A DNA stretch of 9,348 bases from Bacillota bacterium (GTDB lineage Bacteria; Bacillota_A; Clostridia; Lachnospirales; WQUN01), in assembly GCA_009786175.1 (NCBI GenBank), contig WQTQ01000131.1, positions 1 through 9,348 of the forward strand. Direction: 5' to 3'. The position numbers and the translations under genes are program-made. Numbering within the stretch: the first letter of the stretch is position 1; the number at the start of each line of letters is the position of its first letter. Positions 1-7,310 of the stretch are shown here, piece after piece. The notes below the pieces were generated by a model. The model was given only the letters and a program-made list of their open reading frames with translations. It did no database searches and had not been told where the DNA came from.

Positions 1-1700
1 AATTTGGGGCTTGCAATAAGCAGTTTCAAAGCGACTTTAGCTTTGATGAACAGGGCTTTTGCCTTTAACATCACCGCAGCGCCCGTCTTGGCCATGCCCG
101 CCACATTCTTTACACCGACACCCATCTTCTTTGCATTTCGGAGGGCCATAGCGTATTGCTTTCTGATTTTACGCTTTTGCCACATACGAGAGGCGATATT
201 ACTTTTCAGTTTGGGATTTTGTGCGAGGGTTCGCCGATAGGTTGCGTTAATGTTTTTCTTCATAGCCTTGTGTTGCAGTTTGGCTACTCTGGTATATGGT
301 GCTGTTTTGCGGGAGCGCAGTGCCTTACGGACAGCACCTTCTGCCATTAATTCGGCCTTATGGCCGGCCTTAACGCCTACATTCTCGTCTTCATGCTGAA
401 ATACTTTTTTATGGCCGTAGGCGATAGCACTGTTTACGCCGGCTTTGATGGGGCGTAAAGGCAGTGGTCCTTTAATATGGTCTCGCTGTGACTTAACTTC
501 CTTTTCAAAGAAAAACTCCCTCTTTGTCTTGCCTTTTTGTTCGTCAAAGGTAAGGCGTGAGCGGAGTTTTGTTTGGGTCGGTAAATCAGCTTTGGCTTTA
601 TCAAGTTTGGCATTGGTACGCATGGCAGCTTTAATCAGCTTGCGGTCTTTGGGTAGTTCCGGCACAGCTTCGTCGCCGTCGAATTTCAGCTTGCTCCCTT
701 TATCGGTTTGCAGCTTGGGGTCGGGTGCGTCTTTTGGTTTTGCTGTATTATTTGATTTCGTGGTATTTCCATCAGATGAAAGGACTGTACCATCCGATTT
801 ATCAATATCTCCCTCATTTGAAGGGGTTGTGCTATCTGATGGGACTGTATCACTGTGAGCAGGATGCTCCTGTGACTTTGCTTGCTCCGATGTACCTATC
901 GGGCCATCGTCCTGTAATTTCGGCGCAGGCTGCTTTGCCGGTTTTCGGGGATTATCGGTTGTGATTGGAGTTTCGGTAATTGCCGCTGCCCCGGCCCCGC
1001 CCGCCGCTGCTTTACTTTTGTGTTTTAATACCGGCTCTGTCGGCGGTTTATTCTGCAATGCTGATGTAGCGGAGGTGTTTTGTAACATAGATTGTTTGCT
1101 ATGGCGATATGATGTGTCTTTACTGGTTTTAAGTTTGCCTCCGCTGCTTTGTTGGGTTGCTGTGTCGCTTGGAACATCAGTAGGCGCGGCACGGGTTGGT
1201 GGCCGTTCATTTAACGCGGTCGCTGTCGGCTCTTTCTGTGGGACTGTCGCAGTTTCTTGTTCATGTGTGGGCTGTGCGGATAATGGTTGTTCATATGGCC
1301 TAGCCGTTGACAGCTCTTGTTGAGGAGCAGCCGTATTATCATGCCCATGTATGGGTTGTGACAACGACTGCTCATGTGACTCTGTATTGACTTTGGGTTG
1401 CACCGCAGAAGAAGCCGCTTCCTTTGAAGCGTACTGCTGTCTGTATAAATGCTTGTTTCTGGTGCCGGTTTTGACATCTGACTTATTTCCAACTTGAGAA
1501 TAGCTGTGCTTTTCTCCCCGTGCCGGTACTGCACTCATATCCGATATATCGCCATCAACGGGAGCGTTACGCAAATCAAGTTCCGCATCCCGCTTGCTTA
1601 TGCGATTATCGTCACCTGTGGTTTCGTTACGCTCGATGAGGCCATCCTTTGTCATTTTTTGAGTTATCCTACTTCGCGCCTTTAGCTTACGGCGGCTCAT
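1..1700 (-). CDS. CD1108-like conjugative element transfer protein, N-terminal part (runs off left edge)
   Basis: I translated an uninterrupted minus-strand frame of about 566 codons from the ATG at 1698-1700 to the left edge, with no stop. The first residues (MSRRKLKARSRITQKMTKDG, then LIERNETTGDDNRISKRDAE) match my memory of the 'CD1108 family mobile element protein' of Tn1549/CTn elements. Residues ~60-300 form a low-complexity Pro/Ser/Thr/Gln-rich linker. A basic stretch follows (LRSRKTAPYTRVAKLQHKAM, KRKIRKQYAMALRNAKK), then an Ala/Lys-rich stretch near the edge (MAKTGAAVMLKAKALFIKAK). In relatives, as I recall, a membrane segment and a wall-hydrolase-like C-terminus follow; here they would lie outside the window. 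A role at the cell envelope in the mating channel is inferred. The start is supported by AGGAGG seven bases upstream and by an ATGA overlap with the preceding gene, implying translational coupling. Confidence 0.8.
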   Translation of the reverse strand, partial: MSRRKLKARSRITQKMTKDGLIERNETTGDDNRISKRDAELDLRNAPVDGDISDMSAVPARGEKHSYSQVGNKSDVKTGTRNKHLYRQQYASKEAASSAVQPKVNTESHEQSLSQPIHGHDNTAAPQQELSTARPYEQPLSAQPTHEQETATVPQKEPTATALNERPPTRAAPTDVPSDTATQQSSGGKLKTSKDTSYRHSKQSMLQNTSATSALQNKPPTEPVLKHKSKAAAGGAGAAAITETPITTDNPRKPAKQPAPKLQDDGPIGTSEQAKSQEHPAHSDTVPSDSTTPSNEGDIDKSDGTVLSSDGNTTKSNNTAKPKDAPDPKLQTDKGSKLKFDGDEAVPELPKDRKLIKAAMRTNAKLDKAKADLPTQTKLRSRLTFDEQKGKTKREFFFEKEVKSQRDHIKGPLPLRPIKAGVNSAIAYGHKKVFQHEDENVGVKAGHKAELMAEGAVRKALRSRKTAPYTRVAKLQHKAMKKNINATYRRTLAQNPKLKSNIASRMWQKRKIRKQYAMALRNAKKMGVGVKNVAGMAKTGAAVMLKAKALFIKAKVALKLLIASPK

Positions 1701-2557
1701 AACCCAGCCTCCTGAACCCTAGTGCCGCGTTCTGGTACCGGGCGTTCGAGGTCTTTTTGTCGGACGAGTGCCTTTTTATCGTCTAATCGTTGCATAAGTG
1801 ACGGTTTCTTAGGCGTAGATGCTTTTTCGGACTGCTTTGCATCGCGTCTATCGCTTACATCCTGCGAAAGTTGATTGAGTTTTTCAATCGCGGATGTCGC
1901 AGCATTACGAATACCAATCGCACAGGCTCTTTGGGCACGGCATGGCGCACTAACCGCTTTTGCCAATTTACCGTTTTCCTTTATGGTGTCGATAGGCTTC
2001 ATGCCTACAATAACCCTAGCCATGTTTGCAAGAGATCGACCTGCCTTGTGATACTCCTTAGAAAACGTATTAATACTGGCAATGGTTTTGTCGCACTCTT
2101 TTACATCGGCAACTGCACAATCTTTTATTTTTTCTAAGCAAGTTTTAACCCGGAAAAATGATGCGATTTTATCAAGTGCCGCAATGCCTTTGTCTTTGAA
2201 AGCAGCGACGGCATTTTTGCAGCCGTCAATGATGTTGTCCTTTAATTCAGTAAGATGCGCTTTAATCTCCGCAACTTTGGCTTCAAGGCTTTTTATGGTG
2301 TTTTGAAGTGCGTGTTTTATGGGATGGTCTTGGATTTCCTTCATTTCAGTAAGCTGGGTTTTCATATCTGAAATTTTATTTTCGGCCTGCTTACAAAAAT
2401 CCTCCATGCCTTTAACATGGTTGAGCAGAGCAGTCAGTCCACCAGTATCCTTGCCATTGTCTTTGAGTATGCCAAGCAATTCCTTGACATACTCGTTTTC
2501 TGCAAGGGGCACGGATGCCATAACTGCGCCGCCATTGGTTGTCGCGTTTACGTTCAT
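1697..2557 (-). CDS. DUF6674-like coiled-coil protein of the transfer operon
   Basis: This 286-residue protein resembles the family I remember as DUF6674, found beside the CD1108-like gene in Tn1549-type elements; its function is not established. It is mostly helical and charged. A heptad-like stretch spans residues ~45-105 (KQAENKISDMKTQLTEMKEI, SLEAKVAEIKAHLTELKDNI). An Ala/Lys-rich helical middle includes several cysteines, and the C-terminal tail is basic and proline-containing (STPKKPSLMQRLDDKKALVR). I see no signal peptide, membrane segment or catalytic motif, so a cytoplasmic scaffold or partner of the transfer machinery is a guess. The ATG is preceded by AAGGAGGAA about ten bases upstream. 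The gene starts 39 bp after the methyltransferase gene, and its TGA overlaps the ATG of the next gene (ATGA). Confidence 0.75.
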   Translation of the reverse strand: MNVNATTNGGAVMASVPLAENEYVKELLGILKDNGKDTGGLTALLNHVKGMEDFCKQAENKISDMKTQLTEMKEIQDHPIKHALQNTIKSLEAKVAEIKAHLTELKDNIIDGCKNAVAAFKDKGIAALDKIASFFRVKTCLEKIKDCAVADVKECDKTIASINTFSKEYHKAGRSLANMARVIVGMKPIDTIKENGKLAKAVSAPCRAQRACAIGIRNAATSAIEKLNQLSQDVSDRRDAKQSEKASTPKKPSLMQRLDDKKALVRQKDLERPVPERGTRVQEAGL

Positions 2558-2596
2558 AGCGTGAGTTCCTCCTTCCTGTCGTGGTTTTTGTCATTA

Positions 2597-3148
2597 TTAT
2601 GCGTGACATAATTCAATACTGCTATTGACTTCATTGCCCCAAACATCCCATCCGTCCGTATAATTACGGGCGAATAATTCAATGCGCGGCAGGTCGCCTA
2701 ACAGTTCAATAATACGCCGCCGTGCTTCATCAGGTTTTTGACTGTGCGCCTCAATAGGTGTCACAATGACTTGGTGTACGCTTTTTGATATGCGCTTGGG
2801 ATTACCTTTGGTGGCAAGTAGGCACAGTTCAGCGTTGGCCCTTGTCCAATGCCCTAATCCCCAAAATAAGCTGTCGGCTATTTTGTTTTTCTTAACCCAT
2901 ACAAAAGCCACTGTTTTGAACGTAAAGCCCCATGCTTCGATAACGGCGAGTGCTTGGGGCAGATTTGGGCAAGTGGCCCATAGAAAAAGCGCGCTGTCCG
3001 GTGCGGCGATATTGCCAACGGTTAGCGCGCATATATCAGATAATGACATGGTTTGATAATGATTCTCTGCTGTTCTGCCTACACCTTTTTTACCCCATAC
3101 AGAATATTTCCACGGAGGGTCGCAATACAGGATTTCATAGGGTATCAT
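2597..3148 (-). CDS. MT-A70 family DNA adenine N6-methyltransferase
   Basis: This 183-residue protein has the MT-A70 signature. The catalytic DPPW lies at residues 10-13, within YEILYCDPPWKYSVWG. It is followed by an FLWATCPNL strand, the GHWTRANAELCLLATKGNP segment and AHSQKPDEAR near the C-terminus, all typical of S-adenosylmethionine-dependent adenine methyltransferases. The length is normal for the short phage- and plasmid-type members. The likely reaction is N6-methylation of adenine in DNA; the target site cannot be read from sequence. No partner endonuclease lies beside it, so it looks like an orphan enzyme that may protect transferred DNA from restriction or mark the element (inference). 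Its ATG overlaps the stop of the VirB4 remnant (ATGA), with an AGAGGTG ribosome site about six bases upstream, so it belongs to the transfer operon rather than to the restriction island. Confidence 0.92.
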   Translation of the reverse strand: MIPYEILYCDPPWKYSVWGKKGVGRTAENHYQTMSLSDICALTVGNIAAPDSALFLWATCPNLPQALAVIEAWGFTFKTVAFVWVKKNKIADSLFWGLGHWTRANAELCLLATKGNPKRISKSVHQVIVTPIEAHSQKPDEARRRIIELLGDLPRIELFARNYTDGWDVWGNEVNSSIELCHA

Positions 3149-3703
3149 TTGGACACCTCTTTGACTTCCGCAGGAACCTCTGTCGGCTTCGTGGTGAGTA
3201 ATGAATATATCTCCCCGGAGTCTTTCGGGAACCTATCTACGAATGGGATTATTGTGTTTCCATAAAAAAGTAACCCTTCGCCGGCGTTGGCGTGGGTTAC
3301 ATAAGATAGCTGATGTGATGATATGCCTAACTGCTTTGCGAGAATCTGCCTGTCACCTGCTGCTTGGTTAAGCATATATATGAAGTCCGAGTTTTCAAAA
3401 ATGTTCTCAACTTCGCGGGAAAGTAAAAAATCCTTCACATTTTGCGTCAGGCCGCTGGGTATGCCGCCCCACTTCCTGAAACGCTTCCATATTTCTACAG
3501 TATATGCGGCGGTCTGCTCATCTTTAAGCAAAAGGTGCATCTCGTCGATATAAAACCACGTTGTTTTCTTTGCGGCGCGGTTGACTGTAACCCTGTTCCA
3601 AACGGCATCTTGGAGGACAAGCATAGCGATTTTCTTCAAACCCTTGCCAAGTTCCTTTATGTCATAACACAAAAGTCTGTTCTCAATATCCACGTTTGTG
3701 GAG
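3145..3703 (-). pseudogene. VirB4-like conjugation ATPase, C-terminal remnant
   Basis: About 185 residues of a VirB4/TraE-type ATPase remain; full-length members are roughly 700-850 residues. The remnant has the Walker B strand (TTWFYIDEMHLLL), the region YTVEIWKRFRKWGGIPSG, the downstream glutamine motif TQNVKDFLLS and EVENIFENSDFIYMLNQAAG, typical of the C-terminal half of Tn1549/Tn916-type VirB4 proteins. Walker A and the whole N-terminal half are absent. The frame reads back through TNVDIENRLLCYDIKELG and meets a TGA at 3709-3711, immediately past the point where similarity should continue. A GTG at 3691-3693 could serve as an accidental start, but the product could not hydrolyse ATP. The family normally powers substrate transfer and pilus-like assembly at the inner face of the membrane. 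Loss of the N-terminus should disable conjugation unless an intact copy exists or the interrupting element excises precisely. Confidence 0.88.
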
Positions 3704-3743
3704 TGTTGTCAAGGGGGTAAATGGTTTTTTGTAAAATGGACAT
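3704..3743 (+). mobile_element. Possible transposon terminus (IS21-like look) at the virB4 break
   Basis: The VirB4 similarity ends just where an unrelated sequence begins with TG (TGTTGTCAAGGGGGTAAATGG). Two near-identical short direct repeats follow, GTAAATGG (3717-3724) and GTAAAATGG (3731-3739), 14 bp apart. IS21-family ends start with TG and carry multiple short internal repeats, so this could be an IS21-like end or the edge of another element. No transposase or ATP-binding helper gene is present and no matching right end was seen near 8060-8214, so it is at best a solitary end. The exact boundary could be a few bases either way. Confidence 0.3.
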
Positions 3744-3774
3744 AAAAAAAACAGAGCATAAATTCTATGTTCTG
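3744..3774 (-). terminator. Candidate minus-strand intrinsic terminator
   Basis: On the minus strand, CAGAACATA and TATGCTCTG form a nine-position stem around a GAATT loop (3752-3774 on the plus strand), with one A-C mismatch. Eight consecutive T residues follow directly (plus-strand A8 at 3744-3751). The layout is that of a Rho-independent terminator reading leftward, though the stem is AT-rich and imperfect. It lies between the endonuclease promoter and the virB4 remnant, so it would stop leftward readthrough into the old transfer operon. Confidence 0.45.
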
Positions 3775-3802
3775 CTTCCTGTCTTACCTAAAAATATTAT
3801 CG

Positions 3803-3831
3803 TTGAAATCGTTAATTTGCCGTGATATAAT
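3803..3831 (+). promoter_or_regulatory. Promoter of the endonuclease gene
   Basis: A -35 box TTGAAA (3803-3808) and a perfect -10 box TATAAT (3826-3831) are separated by exactly 17 bp. A TG at 3823-3824 makes an extended -10 element. Transcription would start near 3838, leaving a leader of about 80 nt before the ATG at 3918. Direct repeats ATCGTT (3799-3804 and 3808-3813) overlap the -35 box and could be an operator. Confidence 0.75.
3806..3819. promoter_or_regulatory. Candidate operator shared with the methyltransferase operon promoter (copy 1)
   Basis: AAATCGTTAATTTG lies between the -35 and -10 boxes of the endonuclease promoter. A closely similar sequence, AAATCGTTTCATTTG, lies in the equivalent place of the divergently placed operon promoter at 8098-8112. 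They share AAATCGTT and ATTTG with a one-base length difference. A common regulator such as the XRE-ImmA protein could bind both; this is inference from position and similarity. Confidence 0.35.
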
Positions 3832-3917
3832 ATATTGGGTGATTTGTGTGTAATTTTGCTTATAAAAACATCCTCATCATTCCAAATAATGTCAGATTAA
3901 ATTGAGAGGTCATAAAA

Positions 3918-5003
3918 ATGGCTCAAATAAATTATCAAGAAGCAAAAAACCTGTTGCTCTCTCTATATCAACAGGTTACTGAAAATATTAGCAGTGATGT
4001 TCAAGCAGTTCTTAATGATAATTCTGAGAATCTTGACATTATTTTCAACTCGAAAACGCAGTCATACAGGGAAGTCCTTTTAGGATGTGCTTTGATGCGA
4101 TTAATTGACCCGGCAGTAAATGTTAGGCTTCCATATATCAATCACGGCGAGGGTTCTTTTAATGGTCGTTCACTTGATGAATATTCCATAAATCCCTTTT
4201 TGCAAGAACAGTTATTCCCTTGCTCAAAAGGTCCATATTTAGCAGCATTTCGCCGTAGTGTCAAATTGTTACCCGAAACAGCAGAGGGATTACGTGACAA
4301 AATCGGATATTCAGCAATGATGGAATTATTGACTGTAATCGAAAACTCTACTTCAAATGAACAGATTCAAAATTTCATCATGTGTCTGTTGCAGCGATTT
4401 ATACTTTTACGCAACGCTTCGCGTGTTCCGCTTGCCCGTATAAATCGATTCAGTATAGAGCAATATAGACAACTATTGGTAGAACTAACAAGTTATCAAA
4501 GTGGAGGGCTACTTCCTGTTTTAATAACCGTAGCGTTTTTCCAAACGCTTGCAGAGCGATACTCTTTATCTTGGGATATTGTGTGGCAGGGAATCAATGT
4601 TGCTGACAACGCTACTGGTGCTGAGGGTGATGTTACCATTAAAGAAAATGGCGTTACTATTTTGGCGATTGAAATAACAGAAAGACCTCTTGACCACAGG
4701 AGAATCGTATCTACTTTTAACACGAAGATTATTCTCAATGATGTAAAAGAATATCTGTTTGTATTCACGAAAACAGAGCCAGATGATACAGCGATTCAAG
4801 CTGCAAAAAACCTTTTCTCACAGGGATATGAAATTAACTTTGCTAATGTTGTGGACTTCATTATAAATAACTTTCTGGCTCTCCCTGCCAGTTCACGAGA
4901 AGTTTTTGCGGATAAGATGCTGACTCTTTTAGATTCAAGAGAAGTTCCATCTACTATCAAAGTTAAATGGAATGATGCTATCAAAAATATTTTGCAAATA
5001 TAA
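3918..5003 (+). CDS. Type II restriction endonuclease, SacI-like family
   Basis: This 361-residue protein resembles the SacI restriction endonuclease family in length and in the conserved run INPFLQEQLF, PCSKGPYLAAFRRSV and GLRDKIGY (residues ~91-131). A plausible variant of the PD-(D/E)XK nuclease centre is GDV (Asp238) with the strand TILAIEITE (Glu252, Thr254 in place of the usual lysine). The expected role is double-strand cleavage of unmethylated DNA in the cytoplasm. SacI cuts GAGCTC, but the site of this protein cannot be assigned from sequence. The ATG is well supported by AGAGG eight bases upstream, and a strong promoter lies ~80 bp before it. The gene faces the methyltransferase gene tail to tail across a shared terminator, so the two are regulated separately. 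The family assignment is from memory of the motifs; the position next to a C5 methyltransferase supports it. Confidence 0.78.
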   Translation: MAQINYQEAKNLLLSLYQQVTENISSDVQAVLNDNSENLDIIFNSKTQSYREVLLGCALMRLIDPAVNVRLPYINHGEGSFNGRSLDEYSINPFLQEQLFPCSKGPYLAAFRRSVKLLPETAEGLRDKIGYSAMMELLTVIENSTSNEQIQNFIMCLLQRFILLRNASRVPLARINRFSIEQYRQLLVELTSYQSGGLLPVLITVAFFQTLAERYSLSWDIVWQGINVADNATGAEGDVTIKENGVTILAIEITERPLDHRRIVSTFNTKIILNDVKEYLFVFTKTEPDDTAIQAAKNLFSQGYEINFANVVDFIINNFLALPASSREVFADKMLTLLDSREVPSTIKVKWNDAIKNILQI

Positions 5004-5048
5004 TAACCAAAAAAGAAGGTGAATATTTTTCACCCTCTTTTTTGGTTA
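5004..5048. terminator. Bidirectional intrinsic terminator between endonuclease and methyltransferase
   Basis: Two 20-bp arms (5004-5023 and 5029-5048) pair with one mismatch around a five-base loop. The arms begin TAACCAAAAAAGA and end TCTTTTTTGGTTA, so each strand has a GGTGAA/TTCACC core followed by a T-run. It begins right after the endonuclease stop codon. Its right arm includes the methyltransferase TAA (5046-5048), so both convergent genes use the same hairpin. Confidence 0.88.
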
Positions 5049-6122
5049 TGCACTAGCTTTTTTGTAACAGATTTTTTGGTAAACATTGATTGTTGCTTTG
5101 GCTACGGCTTCGGCGAGATTACATGGAACGGCATTTCCGATTTGTCGATAAACAGAAGACTTTTCCCCACTAAATATATAGTCGGGCGGAAATGTTTGAA
5201 TTGCAGCGGCTTCAACAGTTGTAATTCTGCGTATATGAGCAGGAACTTCTGAATAATTCTCTAAGTTATTGCCATTAGCAAGTTTCGCATGGTAATCCAA
5301 AATCCAATTTTCGGCCATTGGGTTTTTAAGTAATGATTCATCCAAAATAGGTGTTTTATTCCCTCCCATTGAGGCAGGGAGAGTATTTGCTTGGTTGTCT
5401 AAATCAAGAGGTCTTCCTAGACCATTGAACAGCATTCCTGCATACGGTGACTTCCGCATCACCGGGCTAACTGCGAGAGATATTTTAGCTGTACACGTTA
5501 TCGGATTTTCATCTGACCCAGCAGGTGGCAATTTATTCAAACAATCACGCAACTTTATTCGTGGTCGTTGTTGCTTGTTTATTTCTGCTGTAAATAATTC
5601 TTCAACATCCATTTCTGTATCAAGAAATCCAACAAAGAATACTCGCTCTCGCTTTTGCGGTACACCAAAATCCGCAGAATTGAGGACTACATAAAAACAT
5701 TTGTAACCAATGGCAGAAGCGGTATTAATTATTTGCTCTCTTATTGGTTGCCATCTTTGTAGTTCCCCTAACGCTTTAACATTTTCCATAATAAAAGCGG
5801 CGGGTTTTAATATTTTTACGACATCAAAAAACTCCCATATAAGTTTGCTGCGTTCATCATCAGGATTCATTTTACCTGCAACAGAAAATCCCTGACATGG
5901 CGGGCCGCCAAAGACTAAATCAATACTTCCATCTTGAAATTGAAAAAGTTCTTTTTTGGTTGATTTTATGTCACCACGACACAAAATTGTATCAGGATTA
6001 TTAGCCTGATATGTGTTAGCGGCATTTGTATCCATTTCATTAGCCCAAACTACAGTAACGCCAGACTTAGAAAAGCCTACATCCATACCGCCAGCCCCAG
6101 AAAATAATGATACTGCTCTCAT
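5046..6122 (-). CDS. DNA (cytosine-5)-methyltransferase of the restriction-modification system
   Basis: This 358-residue protein carries the full ordered set of C5-methyltransferase motifs: I FSGAGGMDVGF (7-17) for S-adenosylmethionine, IV GGPPCQGFS (72-80) with catalytic Cys76, VI ENVK (113-116), VIII QKRERVFFVG (156-165), IX RRITTVEAAAIQTFP (298-312) and X QIGNAVP (327-333). The target-recognition region lies between about 190 and 295 and includes GRPLDLDNQANTLPASMGG. It should methylate the C5 of a cytosine in the site cut by the neighbouring endonuclease, protecting self DNA. It is the last gene of the three-gene minus-strand operon. The ATG sits 12 bp after the XRE-ImmA stop, with AAGGTGGTG as ribosome site, so it is probably co-translated with the regulator. 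It looks complete, and its stop lies inside the shared terminator. Confidence 0.96.
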   Translation of the reverse strand: MRAVSLFSGAGGMDVGFSKSGVTVVWANEMDTNAANTYQANNPDTILCRGDIKSTKKELFQFQDGSIDLVFGGPPCQGFSVAGKMNPDDERSKLIWEFFDVVKILKPAAFIMENVKALGELQRWQPIREQIINTASAIGYKCFYVVLNSADFGVPQKRERVFFVGFLDTEMDVEELFTAEINKQQRPRIKLRDCLNKLPPAGSDENPITCTAKISLAVSPVMRKSPYAGMLFNGLGRPLDLDNQANTLPASMGGNKTPILDESLLKNPMAENWILDYHAKLANGNNLENYSEVPAHIRRITTVEAAAIQTFPPDYIFSGEKSSVYRQIGNAVPCNLAEAVAKATINVYQKICYKKASA

Positions 6123-6134
6123 TACTTCACCACC

Positions 6135-7292
6135 TTATTGAAATGTTTTACGAGGAAACAACGTAACTATATTTGAGTTTATATCGTCTGCTTCGTAGTT
6201 CAGAGTTTCTGGTTCTAAGTTAAGCACTTCATCAACAATATCTTTTGGTAACGACATTCTATATTTCGAGAAAAGCCCAAATATTTGATTCGCTGAAAGA
6301 TAATCATTGAGTAAGAGCATGTTGATTGCTTGCTTCAAGGCTTTCGGTTTCTTTGGCATCATATACTCGTCAAGGGGTTCTTTAGTTCTCCAACCATTAC
6401 TCGACATTTGGCGCATTAAATATTGATACTGATTTTCACTTATTATCTCAATTTCATAAGCACGACGAATCATAGCCGATATTGAAACTCTCCATTTACG
6501 CTTTATTTCAACGTAGTAATTCAGCTTATTGCAATACGGTAGAACATCCTGTCCAAATGTTTCGCGTGGCAATAAAAATGCAGAAGCGAAACGATTTGCC
6601 TCTTCTTCTCGTTTGCGAAAAGTATCGCGGTCGAGTTCATCTATATCGTTATTGCGTTCATGTAGTAATATATGCGCTAATTCATGTGCTGCATTGAATT
6701 GCCGTCTTGCAAATGTAAGTTTGTCTGTACCTAAGACCATAACAAAATACTCACGCCCAAATAATTCACCGTATTGGTAAAAGGCATCTATTGTTCTGCC
6801 CTCTGTTGAAAATTCAGAAACAATTATACCATTACGCTCTAATAACGAAACAATATCTAAAATAGGCTCTCTTCCTAATCCCCAAAAATCTCTAACTTGA
6901 TTTGCTACATGTTCAATATCATCAACTTTGTCGAAGTGAGGAATATTTAGCAATGGAAAATCAACATATTCAGAAAGGCAGCTTTGAATAAAGGCAACGT
7001 ACTTTGCCTTTATTCGTTGTGAGTTCATGTCTTTTTTATTGCTTGAAAATGGTGCGCGGAAATAAGTATTGCCTATAACCATATCATCGCCAATAACTTC
7101 TCTGAAAAAGCGAATGGGAAATTCAAGAACTTGCCCAATTTTATTCAACGTATCAAAATCAGGCACACTCTTTTTATTTTCAAATTGAGAGATTGCCTGT
7201 TTAGATACACCAACCTTATTTGCCAATTCTTCAATCGTCATTTTTCTGTATAAACGTGCTTCATTCAGCCGTTCTGGATTGAAGCTGTTCAT
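6135..7292 (-). CDS. XRE-type helix-turn-helix / ImmA-IrrE zinc metallopeptidase fusion
   Basis: This 385-residue two-domain protein has an N-terminal XRE helix-turn-helix at residues ~8-62 (MTIEELANKVGVSKQAISQF, SVPDFDTLNKIG). An ImmA/IrrE (COG2856) peptidase domain follows, with HEXXH as AAHELAHILLHE (His203, Glu204, His207) and the downstream EEANRFASAFLLP supplying the probable third zinc ligand (Glu231). A ~150-residue C-terminal extension has no motif I recognise. Such fusions often bind their own operon and respond to stress or foreign DNA by proteolysis. Here the protein could control the restriction-modification genes in place of a C protein (inference). The frame extends upstream to a GTG at 7304, but the ATG at 7290-7292 is preferred: AGGTGGAG lies six bases before it and overlaps that GTG. 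The gene begins 18 bp after the DUF5986-like gene and ends 12 bp before the methyltransferase gene. Confidence 0.9.
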   Translation of the reverse strand: MNSFNPERLNEARLYRKMTIEELANKVGVSKQAISQFENKKSVPDFDTLNKIGQVLEFPIRFFREVIGDDMVIGNTYFRAPFSSNKKDMNSQRIKAKYVAFIQSCLSEYVDFPLLNIPHFDKVDDIEHVANQVRDFWGLGREPILDIVSLLERNGIIVSEFSTEGRTIDAFYQYGELFGREYFVMVLGTDKLTFARRQFNAAHELAHILLHERNNDIDELDRDTFRKREEEANRFASAFLLPRETFGQDVLPYCNKLNYYVEIKRKWRVSISAMIRRAYEIEIISENQYQYLMRQMSSNGWRTKEPLDEYMMPKKPKALKQAINMLLLNDYLSANQIFGLFSKYRMSLPKDIVDEVLNLEPETLNYEADDINSNIVTLFPRKTFQ

Positions 7293-7310
7293 AACAAACT
7301 CCACCTCGTT

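Noticed and set aside
445..1323. Several plus-strand open frames of 79-137 codons
   Set aside because: They are antisense to the CD1108-like gene, have serine/valine-rich nonsense compositions and lack ribosome sites; the minus frame is open across the whole stretch and matches a known family.
1025..1534. Two short minus-strand open frames in another phase
   Set aside because: They overlap the continuous CD1108-like frame and show no recognisable protein; the low-complexity linker simply lacks stops in a second frame.
3686..3710. TTGACA at the virB4 junction on the minus strand as a promoter for the remnant
   Set aside because: No acceptable -10 box lies 16-18 bp downstream (only GATATT or ATATTG), and the -35 match comes from the sequence of the junction itself.
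7293..7304. GTG at 7302-7304 as the start of the XRE-ImmA gene
   Set aside because: It lies within the AGGTGGAG ribosome site that serves the ATG at 7290-7292, and the extra four residues add no conserved sequence.
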